Source: Solirubrobacteraceae bacterium | GTDB lineage: Bacteria; Actinomycetota; Thermoleophilia; Solirubrobacterales; Solirubrobacteraceae | DNA: 7,693 nt | Assembly (NCBI GenBank): GCA_019683665.1 | Contig: JADGIB010000169.1 | Coordinates: forward strand, 1-7,693 | Direction of reading: 5' to 3' | In this document: piece after piece, positions 1 to 5,814 of the stretch | How positions within the stretch are numbered: position 1 is the stretch's first letter | Layout: every line of letters starts with the position of its first letter | The notes under the pieces: generated by a model | Databases searched by the model: none | Told to the model about the DNA's origin: nothing | The model's input: only the letters and a program-made list of their open reading frames with translations | Position numbers and translations under genes: made by a program

Positions 1-565
1 GCGCCGGCTCGGGCGCGGGCGCCGGCGCCGGCTCGGGGGCGGGCTTCGGCTTCGGCGCGGGCAGGACGGTGACGACGGCCTGGCCGGGCCGCTGCGCGGT
101 GCGGGCCAGGGTGCGGCCCGTCGGGTCGGTCGCGTGGAGGCTGACGACGTAGCGCCCGGCGGCCAGCTTCGCCGACCGCGGCCAGCGGACGCGGACGGCG
201 TGGCCCACCGGCACCCGGCCGGCGTCGACCTGGAGCGCGAGCCGGCGGGCGTGGCGGCGGGTCGCCGCCCGGTAGACGCGGACGCGGACGCGGACCGCCG
301 CGACGCCGCGCTGGCGGATCCGGAAGCGGACCTGCGGCAGCCGGCCGGCGCGCACGCGCCGCGGCGACACGTCGAGCGCGGCCGCGATCGGCCGCAGGTC
401 GAGCGCGCCGAGCGTCGTGCCGTAGTCCGCGCCGCCCGCCGGGCTGCCGGCGACGTAGACGGCGCCGCCGGCCCGCGCGTTCGACGCCGCCGGCGCGACC
501 GAGGCGGCGAGCGCGAAGACGAGCGCGAGCGCGACGGCGGCGAGCAGCAGGCGAGCGATCGACAT
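1..565 (-). CDS. Exported protein with beta-rich domain and Pro/Ala linker, partial (3' end off the window)
   Basis: The reading frame opens at an ATG (565-563) and stays open for 188 codons to the left edge, so the C-terminus is missing. Residues 1-30 form a signal peptide: short basic start (MSIAR), a long Leu/Ala/Val core, and an Ala-rich end with a plausible cleavage site near APA-A (24-28). Residues 70-168 look like an Ig-like or other beta-sandwich domain, with alternating Val/Arg strands (VRVRVRVYR, 91-99) and a GRYVVSLHATDPTGRTL segment (137-153). From 169 on there is a Pro/Ala/Lys/Glu repeat linker. I recall similar N-terminal architectures in secreted actinobacterial proteins, including M23 peptidases, but no catalytic domain is visible here, so the function is open. 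A G-rich stretch lies directly before the ATG without a clear spaced Shine-Dalgarno. The gene lies 105 bp downstream of the helicase gene on the same strand and may have its own control region. Confidence 0.75.
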   Translation of the reverse strand, partial: MSIARLLLAAVALALVFALAASVAPAASNARAGGAVYVAGSPAGGADYGTTLGALDLRPIAAALDVSPRRVRAGRLPQVRFRIRQRGVAAVRVRVRVYRAATRRHARRLALQVDAGRVPVGHAVRVRWPRSAKLAAGRYVVSLHATDPTGRTLARTAQRPGQAVVTVLPAPKPKPAPEPAPAPAPEPA

Positions 566-607
566 CCGCCCCCAGCCTGGGCCCTCGCGCGCGCGGGCCG
601 GGGGCGG

Positions 608-657
608 GCTGCAGCTTTGCGCAGGTTTGCGCGGCTCGGCGGCAGGTTCGCTGCAGC
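608..657 (-). promoter_or_regulatory. Three phased decamer repeats bounded by GCTGCAGC palindromes (putative operator)
   Basis: Read in the direction of the downstream gene, three decamers fit GCRAASCTGC: GCGAACCTGC (651-642), GCAAACCTGC (630-621) and GCAAAGCTGC (620-611). Two abut and the third lies 21 bp from the middle one, so all would face the same side of the helix. The palindrome GCTGCAGC occurs at 608-615 and again at 650-657, 42 bp apart. The block sits 43 bp or more before the start codon of the exported-protein gene. The repetition is seen directly. A regulatory role is inferred, and no regulator is known to me for this motif. Confidence 0.4.
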
Positions 658-670
658 CTCGGCGGGCCGC

Positions 671-2935
671 TCAGCGCTCCAGCATCCGCGCCATCAGCTC
701 GAGCGCGCCCGCCTTCGACAGCGGCTCGTTGAGGTTGCCGCACTTCGGCGACTGCACGCACGACGGGCAGCCGTCCTGGCACGGGCAGTCGGCCACGAGC
801 CGGTGCGCGTCGGCCACGAGCGTCTCGAACGCGTCGAACCCGCGCCGCGTGATCCCGACGCCGCCGGGGTGGCCGTCGTAGATGAAGATCGACGGGCGCC
901 CGGTCTGCGGGTGGAGGTTCGTCGACAGGCCGCCGATGTCCCAGCGGTCGCACATCGCCAGCAGCGGCAGCACCGCGATCTGGCTGTGCTCGGCGGCGTG
1001 GAGCGCGCCGAGGAGGACCTCGGTCGGGAACTCGACGGCGACGATCTCGTCGGGCAGCTCGTACCAGAGCGCGCGCGTGACGAACTCGGTCTGCGGCAGG
1101 TCGAGCGTCTGCAGGTCGATGATCTCGTGGTCGGACAGCCGCTTGCGCTGGTAGGCGATGACGGTCTCGGTCACCCGCACCTCCCCGTAGGACAGCGTCA
1201 CGCCCATCGTCTCCCGGCGGTCGAGCAGGCGCAGGATCTCGGTCTGGGTCTCGCGCTTGGGCTGCGTGTACCAGTCGCCGTCGAACGGCTCGACGAGCGC
1301 GCGGCGGGACTGCAGGTCGAGCTCGAGCACCTCGTAGGAGCGCGCCTGGTGCAGGTAGATGGCGCCCTGGTGGGTGGTCGAGTAGGCGCGCGCCGCCTCG
1401 ACCGTCCCCAGCAGCTCCCCCGACGTCACGTCGACGACCGCGAAGGAGTCCGGCGAGGCCGAGCGCAGCGACACGCGCGCGGCCGGGAAGTCCTCGCGGG
1501 CGCGCAGCGCGAACGTGCCGCGGCGCTCGACGAGGATGCCCTGGGTCACGAGCGCCTGCGCGTGCTCGCGCCAGCGCGGCCCGAGCACGTCGGCGTCGAG
1601 CGGGCTCAGCGGCCCCTCGTGCGCGGCGCAGACGAGGTGGGCGCGGTGGATCTCGTCGTTCTCGGGGTCGAGGATCGCCGCCTCGACCGGCCGGCCCAGG
1701 AACTCGTCCGGGTGGCGGCAGAAGAACTGGTCCAGCGCGTCCTCGCCGGCCACGTAGACGGCGAGCCCGGCCCGCCGGCGGCCCGCCCGGCCCCACATCT
1801 GCCGCAGCGACGCGACCGTGCCCGGGAACGTGACGACCACGCACGCGTCGAGCGCGCCGATGTCGATGCCCAGCTCGAGCGCGTCGGTGGTCACCACGCA
1901 GCGCAGCTCGCCGCGCATGAGCCGCGCCTCGACGTCGCGGCGCTGCTGCGGCGTGTAGCCCGCGCGGTAGGGCTCGACGGCGTCGGCCAGCGACGGGTCC
2001 TCGTCGGCCACCATGCCGGTCACGATCCGGCTGACGAGCTCGACCGCCTTGCGCGACTTGATGAAGCAGATCGTCCGGGCGCCGGCGACGACGAGGTCGC
2101 GCAGCAGCGCGGCCGCCTCGCCGATCGGGCTGGCCCGCTGCGCTGTGGCCTCGTCGACGATCGGCGGGTTCCACATCGCGATGCGCCGCGGCGCCGACGG
2201 CGACCCGTCGTCGTCGACCAGCTCGACGTCGTCGAGGCCGGTCAGCCGCTGCGCCAGCTCCACCGGGTTGGCGATCGTCGCCGACGCGAGCATGAACCGC
2301 GGCTCGCTGCCGTAGGCGGCCGCGACCCGCCGCAGCCGCCGCAGGACGTTCGCGACGTGGGAGCCGAACACGCCCCGGTAGACGTGCGCCTCGTCGATCA
2401 CGACGACGTCGAGGCGGGTGAAGAAGTCCGCCCACGCGCCGTGGTTGGGCAGGATCCCGACGTGCAGCATGTCGGGGTTCGTCAGGACGATGTTCGCGTT
2501 CCGGCGGATCGCCCGGCGCGCCTCGCGCGGCGTGTCGCCGTCGTAGATCGCCGGGCGCACCCGGTTGCCCAGGCCGAACGCGTTCAGCGCGCGCGCCTGG
2601 TCCTGGGCCAGCGCCTTCGTCGGGTAGAGGTACAGCGCGCGGCTCGTCGGGACCGACAGGAGCTGGTTGAGCGTCGGCAGGTTGAAGCACATCGACTTCC
2701 CCGACGCGGTGCCGGTCGTGACGATGAACGGCCGCTCCATCGCGGTCTGCACCGCGTGCGCCTGGTGCGCGTACAGCCCGTCGGGCGGCAGCTTCTCCAT
2801 CAGCGCCGGATGGAGGGGCGGCGGGTCGACGAGCACCGCGCGCCGCGCGCCCTCGTACTCCTCGCGCACGAGGCGCCCATCGGCGCGGCCGCTGTCGAGC
2901 AGGCCCGCCCAGGGCTCGGCGGCGACCCGGCTCAT
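671..2935 (-). CDS. MrfA/Hrq1-family DEAD/DEAH-box DNA helicase with C-terminal four-cysteine domain (DUF1998-type)
   Basis: This encodes a 754-residue superfamily 2 helicase. Visible motifs are a Q-motif-like YAHQ (55-58), Walker A TGTASGKS (74-81), PTKAL (105-109), TNPDML (152-157), DEAH (181-184), SAT (218-220), the second RecA domain with TTDALELGIDIG (349-360), and motif VI QMWGRAGRRR (379-388). The C-terminal half carries the family's extra domain, ending in clustered cysteines C717, C719, C723, C726 and C732 in a DGCPSCVQSPKCGN context, the presumed metal-binding site. This architecture matches Bacillus subtilis MrfA (YprA), which acts in mitomycin C repair, yeast Hrq1 and the mycobacterial homologue SftH. 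Members translocate 3'-5' on DNA. The length is normal and every motif is intact. The ATG at 2935 overlaps the folP stop (ATGA), with GGGAG 11 nt upstream, so translation is probably coupled. The MrfB exonuclease partner known in Bacillus is not in the window. Confidence 0.93.
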   Translation of the reverse strand: MSRVAAEPWAGLLDSGRADGRLVREEYEGARRAVLVDPPPLHPALMEKLPPDGLYAHQAHAVQTAMERPFIVTTGTASGKSMCFNLPTLNQLLSVPTSRALYLYPTKALAQDQARALNAFGLGNRVRPAIYDGDTPREARRAIRRNANIVLTNPDMLHVGILPNHGAWADFFTRLDVVVIDEAHVYRGVFGSHVANVLRRLRRVAAAYGSEPRFMLASATIANPVELAQRLTGLDDVELVDDDGSPSAPRRIAMWNPPIVDEATAQRASPIGEAAALLRDLVVAGARTICFIKSRKAVELVSRIVTGMVADEDPSLADAVEPYRAGYTPQQRRDVEARLMRGELRCVVTTDALELGIDIGALDACVVVTFPGTVASLRQMWGRAGRRRAGLAVYVAGEDALDQFFCRHPDEFLGRPVEAAILDPENDEIHRAHLVCAAHEGPLSPLDADVLGPRWREHAQALVTQGILVERRGTFALRAREDFPAARVSLRSASPDSFAVVDVTSGELLGTVEAARAYSTTHQGAIYLHQARSYEVLELDLQSRRALVEPFDGDWYTQPKRETQTEILRLLDRRETMGVTLSYGEVRVTETVIAYQRKRLSDHEIIDLQTLDLPQTEFVTRALWYELPDEIVAVEFPTEVLLGALHAAEHSQIAVLPLLAMCDRWDIGGLSTNLHPQTGRPSIFIYDGHPGGVGITRRGFDAFETLVADAHRLVADCPCQDGCPSCVQSPKCGNLNEPLSKAGALELMARMLER

Positions 2936-3831
2936 GCGCCGGGCGGCTCCCGCCGCAGGTCCTCGGCCAGCACCGTCTCGGGCGCGAGCTCGACCTCGCC
3001 GCGCAGCACCGCGAGCACGTCGAGCAGGTCGCGCACGGCGGCGACGTCGTGGACGCGCAGGATCCGCCCCGGCGGCCCGTACAGGGCGGCGATCGCGGCG
3101 AGCGTCCCGGCCAGCCGCTCGCGCGGGCGCCGGCCGGTGATCGCGCCGATGAAGTCCTTGCGCGACAGCGCCAGCAGCACGGGGCGCCCGAGCGCGTCGA
3201 CGCGGTCGAGGTCGCGCAGCACCGCCACGGTCTGGGCCGGCGTCTTGGCGAAGTCGGGGCCCGGGTCGACGATCACGTGCTCGGCGCCGAGGCCCTGCTC
3301 GCCGGCCACCGCGATGCGCTCGCGCAGGAAGGCGACGACGTCGGCGGTCACGTCGTCGTAGAGCTCGGGGTCGTCGCGGCGGACCTTCGGCGGGGTCCGG
3401 GTGTGCATGACGACGAGCGCGGCGCCGGCCCGCGCGCACAGCGCCGCGACCTCGGGGTAGAGGAGGCCGCTGACGTCGTTGACGATGCTCGCGCCGGCGT
3501 CGAGCGCCGGTCCGGCGACCTGCGGCCGGTAGGTGTCGACGGAGACGGCGATCCCCTCGGCGACGAGCGCCTCGACGAGCGGCACGACCCGCTCGGCCTC
3601 GACCTCGGCGGGGATCTCCGGCTCGTTCGTGACGCCGGACTGGCCGCCGACGTCGATGAGGTCGGCGCCGTCGGCGACGAGCCGGCGGGCGCGCTCGACG
3701 CGGTCCTCGAGCGTGCGCAGCTCCCCGCCGTCGGAGAACGAGTTCGGGCTCGCGTTGACGATGCCCATGATCAGCGGGCGGGTCCCGATCTCGACGGCGC
3801 CGCCGGGGACGAGGAAGGAACGGCTGGGCAC
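2932..3831 (-). CDS. folP: Dihydropteroate synthase, divergent loop 2
   Basis: This 299-residue TIM-barrel enzyme would join 6-hydroxymethyl-7,8-dihydropterin pyrophosphate to p-aminobenzoate in folate synthesis. Family landmarks in order are MGIVNASPNSFSDGG (22-36), IDVGGQSG (59-66), SVDT (97-100), VNDVSG (117-122), VMH (141-143), DPGPDFAKT (189-197), LSRKDFIG (222-229), RLAGTLAA (239-246) and RVHDV (259-263). The residues equivalent to the E. coli pterin-binding and catalytic set (N26, D99, N118, D189, K225, R259, H261) are present. The usual GGESTRPG loop 2 is replaced by GGQSGVTNEPEI, and loop 1 has SPN where TPD is usual. The start is GTG at 3831, because an in-frame TAG lies 10-12 nt upstream. 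A GGAGG abuts this GTG with no spacer, which is too close for normal initiation. The helicase gene follows with a 4-nt overlap. The usual folB/folK neighbours are not in the window. The family assignment is secure; exact in vivo function is less so because of loop 2. Confidence 0.93.
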   Translation of the reverse strand: MPSRSFLVPGGAVEIGTRPLIMGIVNASPNSFSDGGELRTLEDRVERARRLVADGADLIDVGGQSGVTNEPEIPAEVEAERVVPLVEALVAEGIAVSVDTYRPQVAGPALDAGASIVNDVSGLLYPEVAALCARAGAALVVMHTRTPPKVRRDDPELYDDVTADVVAFLRERIAVAGEQGLGAEHVIVDPGPDFAKTPAQTVAVLRDLDRVDALGRPVLLALSRKDFIGAITGRRPRERLAGTLAAIAALYGPPGRILRVHDVAAVRDLLDVLAVLRGEVELAPETVLAEDLRREPPGA

Positions 3832-3837
3832 CCTCCG

Positions 3838-3847
3838 AAGCTACCGT
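3838..3847. promoter_or_regulatory. Overlapping divergent -10 elements for folP (minus) and the HAD gene (plus)
   Basis: The ten bases AAGCTACCGT contain TAGCTT on the minus strand (3843-3838) and TACCGT on the plus strand (3842-3847), sharing the central TA. TAGCTT covers exactly -12 to -7 relative to the folP GTG, and TACCGT covers -14 to -9 relative to the HAD GTG. Both fit the TANNNT core of sigma-70-type -10 elements. I find no convincing -35 hexamer at 16-18 bp for either. The 24-bp gap between start codons leaves no room for ordinary leaders, so leaderless or near-leaderless transcripts are inferred. Confidence 0.5.
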
Positions 3848-3855
3848 GCGGGCCC

Positions 3856-4677
3856 GTGAGCCGCCTGCGCTGCGCCTACCTCGACCTCGACGGCACCCTG
3901 CTGGGGCGGGGCGCGTCGCTGTTCCACGACGGCGACGGCAACCCGTCGATGGCCGGCCCGCGCGCCGTCGAGGCGTGCCTGCGCGCCGGGGTCGAGATCG
4001 TCCTCGTCTCGGGCCGCCGCGCCGCCCAGGTCCACGAGGACGCCCGCCTGCTCGGCCAGCCCGCGTTCATCTTCGAGGCGGGCGCGGGCCTGTCGGTCGA
4101 CGGCGACCGCTACTGGAACACCGGCGACCTCGTCCCCGGCGAGGCGGGGACGATCCACGAGCAGATCCGCGCCTCGGGCGCGCCCGACCTCCTGCTCGAG
4201 CGCTACGCGGGCCGGCTCGAGTACCACGACCCGTGGCACCGCGACCGCGAGGTCTCGCACCTGTTCCGCGGCCTCGTCGACCCGGCCGAGGCCGAGGCGC
4301 TCCTGCGCGAGCACGGCCACGACGGCCTGCGCCTCGTCGACAACGGCGCCGCGCACCGCCGCTCGCCCGCGCTCGCCGGCCTGCCCGCGCTGCGCGTCTA
4401 CCACCTCGTGCCCGCCCAGGCGTCGAAGGCGGGCGCCGTCGCCCGGCACATGCGGATGCGCGGCTACGCGCCCGAGGAGACGATCGGCGTCGGCGACTCG
4501 CGCGAGGACCTGACGCTCCACGAGGCGGTCGGCACGTTCTGGCTCGTCGCCAACGCGCTCGACAGGGACCCGACGCTGCGCGAGGCCGCCGCCCGCGCCG
4601 GCAACGTGCGGATCGCCGAGGACGGCTACGGCGCCGGCGTCTACGAGGCGATCGTCACGACGCTGGCCGGCGGCTGA
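3856..4677 (+). CDS. HAD-superfamily hydrolase (subfamily IIB-like sugar phosphatase)
   Basis: This 273-residue phosphohydrolase starts at GTG 3856. All four HAD motifs are visible: motif I DLDGT (10-14, nucleophile D10 and acid/base D12), motif II Ser in VLVSGRR (S52), motif III Lys in PAQASKAGAV (K191), and motif IV GVGDSREDL (211-219, metal-binding D214 and D218). The cap between motifs II and III, and the C-terminal IGVGDSREDLTLHEAVGTFW segment, resemble the type IIB group that includes Cof-like, sucrose-phosphate and mannosyl-3-phosphoglycerate phosphatases. The substrate cannot be read from the sequence. I chose this GTG because residues 4-14 then form the first beta strand and motif I. 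A GTG at 3846 is in another frame. No Shine-Dalgarno precedes the start, consistent with leaderless translation. It is divergent from folP and convergent with gpsA, so it appears to be a single-gene unit. Confidence 0.88.
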   Translation: MSRLRCAYLDLDGTLLGRGASLFHDGDGNPSMAGPRAVEACLRAGVEIVLVSGRRAAQVHEDARLLGQPAFIFEAGAGLSVDGDRYWNTGDLVPGEAGTIHEQIRASGAPDLLLERYAGRLEYHDPWHRDREVSHLFRGLVDPAEAEALLREHGHDGLRLVDNGAAHRRSPALAGLPALRVYHLVPAQASKAGAVARHMRMRGYAPEETIGVGDSREDLTLHEAVGTFWLVANALDRDPTLREAAARAGNVRIAEDGYGAGVYEAIVTTLAGG

Positions 4678-4683
4678 GGCCGC
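4670..4683. terminator. Small hairpin spanning the HAD-gpsA convergent junction
   Basis: GCGGC (4670-4674) and GCCGC (4679-4683) can pair around a TGAG loop that contains the HAD stop codon. The two stop codons of the convergent genes are separated by only 6 bp. The stem is short and has no T-tract on either strand, so termination by this hairpin alone is doubtful. Confidence 0.2.
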
Positions 4684-5775
4684 TCACGCGTCGCCGCGCA
4701 GCCGCGCGCGCAGCCGGGCCCAGAAGCCCGGCCGCGGGCGGACCCGGCGGCGGGCCGGGGCCGGGACCGTCGTGCGCACGAGCGCGACCCAGGCGTCGAG
4801 CGGCAGGTCCCCGGCGATGAGCCGGGCCAGGCCGCCGGTCACGGGCGCGTCGACCCCGGCGCGCTCGAGCGCCCGCGCCAGCAGCGGCACGAGGTCGAGC
4901 GACTCGACCGCCTGCCCGATCCGGGCCGGGATCTCGCCGCTGGGCACCCCGTCGGCCAGCAGCTCGCCGGCGCGGCGGTTGCGGCTCTGCGGGGCGAGCG
5001 CGGTGGCGACGAGGTCGCCGGTGCCGGCCAGCCCGATGAACGACTCCGGCCGCGCGCCCTGCGCCTCGGCGTAGCGCCACACCTCGGCGAAGATGTGCCC
5101 GGCGGCCGCGCCCGCCGCGTTCAGGCCCTGCCCTTCGGTCGCGCCGGCCGCCAGCGCCGCGGCGTTCTTCGCCGCGCCGGCGAGCTCGACGCCGACCGGG
5201 TCGTCGGCCTGCTCGCAGACGACCCCGGCGCGGGTGAAGACGCCCGACAGCGTCCGCGCCAGCTCCTCGGAGCTGGAGGCGGCGACGAGCCCGGCGCCCT
5301 CGCTGACCATCTCGCGCGCGTGGGCGGGGCCGCCGACGCAGGCGACGCGGTCGGCGCCGAAGCGGGCGCGCAGGAGCACGGTCGGGGCGATCCCCTCCGG
5401 CGGCACGAGCCCCTTGGCCAGCGACACGACCGCCGCCCGCGGCGGGAGCCCGTGCGCGTCCAGCCCGGCGATGACCTCGTCGATCCCGCGCGACGGGACG
5501 GCCAGGAAGACGAGCTCGGCCCGCTGGAGCCCGTCGTCGATCGTCTCGATGCGCAGCTCGCGCGGGAGCTCCACCCCGGGCAGGTAGACGCGGTTCTCGC
5601 GCTCGGAGCGCAGCCGGTCGGCCTGGTCGGCGGTGCGCGCCTGCAGCGTCGTGCGCAGGCCCGCGCGGGCGAGCAGCACCGCGACCGCGGTCCCGAACGA
5701 GCCCGCGCCGACGACGACCGCCCGGCGGGCGCCGGGCAACGTGAGGCTGAAGGGGGGATGGGGACGCTCGGGCAC
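4684..5775 (-). CDS. gpsA: NAD(P)-dependent glycerol-3-phosphate dehydrogenase
   Basis: This 363-residue enzyme would reduce dihydroxyacetone phosphate to sn-glycerol 3-phosphate for phospholipid synthesis. The Rossmann motif is GAGSFGTA (23-30). Then follow LAVPS (91-95), SLAKGL (118-123, K121), GGPAHAREM (148-156), ELAGAAKNAAALAAG (197-211, catalytic K203), GLAGTGDLVAT (248-258, D254) and QSRNRRAGELL (263-273, R265/N266). These correspond to human GPD1 K120, K204, D260, R269 and N270. Two features are odd. The usual GLGxGDNAKAAL loop is replaced by GQGLNAAGAAAG (215-226). The protein also ends in a basic tail (338-363) with an amphipathic FWARLRARLRG segment. The GTG at 5775 is the first usable start; a TTG at codon 13 is an alternative, and neither has a clear Shine-Dalgarno. 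It lies downstream of the glycerate-kinase-like gene (39-bp gap) and converges on the HAD gene. Confidence 0.93.
   Translation of the reverse strand: MPERPHPPFSLTLPGARRAVVVGAGSFGTAVAVLLARAGLRTTLQARTADQADRLRSERENRVYLPGVELPRELRIETIDDGLQRAELVFLAVPSRGIDEVIAGLDAHGLPPRAAVVSLAKGLVPPEGIAPTVLLRARFGADRVACVGGPAHAREMVSEGAGLVAASSSEELARTLSGVFTRAGVVCEQADDPVGVELAGAAKNAAALAAGATEGQGLNAAGAAAGHIFAEVWRYAEAQGARPESFIGLAGTGDLVATALAPQSRNRRAGELLADGVPSGEIPARIGQAVESLDLVPLLARALERAGVDAPVTGGLARLIAGDLPLDAWVALVRTTVPAPARRRVRPRPGFWARLRARLRGDA
4713..4732. terminator. GC hairpin inside the 3' end of gpsA, possible terminator for the HAD transcript
   Basis: GCCGGGC (4713-4719) pairs perfectly with GCCCGGC (4726-4732) around a six-base loop, 35 nt after the HAD stop on the plus strand. 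A stable 7-bp GC stem could end plus-strand transcription, as U-tract-less hairpins are proposed to do in high-GC actinobacteria. The same bases encode the PGFWARL part of the GpsA tail, so the hairpin may be a by-product of coding sequence. Confidence 0.25.
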
Positions 5776-5787
5776 CGGAAGGGCGCG

Positions 5788-5793
5788 AGCGTA
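5788..5793 (-). promoter_or_regulatory. Putative -10 element of gpsA
   Basis: TACGCT lies at -18 to -13 from the gpsA GTG and fits TANNNT. A second weaker candidate, TACTAC, lies just upstream (5796-5791). No -35 match is seen at normal spacing. The element sits in the 39-bp gap after the preceding gene and would give a leader of roughly 6 nt, too short for a ribosome binding site. Confidence 0.35.
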
Positions 5794-5814
5794 GTACAGG
5801 CGCCGCCGCGGCCC

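Noticed and set aside
1..58. GC-rich tandem repeat at the left edge
   Set aside because: It is the coding sequence of the Pro/Ala/Glu/Lys linker of the partial exported protein, not an independent repeat element.
566..670. A c-di-AMP (ydaO) riboswitch before the exported-protein gene
   Set aside because: The gap is short and lacks the conserved ydaO sequence blocks I would expect; only the decamer repeats and palindromes are visible.
134..3361. A 1075-codon open frame on the plus strand
   Set aside because: It lies antisense to folP, the helicase and the exported-protein gene. Its translation is Arg/Ala/Val/Asp-rich with no recognisable domain, the usual mirror frame in very GC-rich DNA.
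2936..3439. Extending the helicase upstream to 3439 to give 922 residues
   Set aside because: The extra 168 residues are a compositionally biased out-of-frame reading of folP. The protein with normal family length begins at the ATG at 2935, with an ATGA overlap.
3846..4820. A plus-strand frame starting at GTG 3846
   Set aside because: It is shifted from the HAD frame, gives Arg/Pro-rich low-complexity protein, and overlaps the gene with all four HAD motifs.
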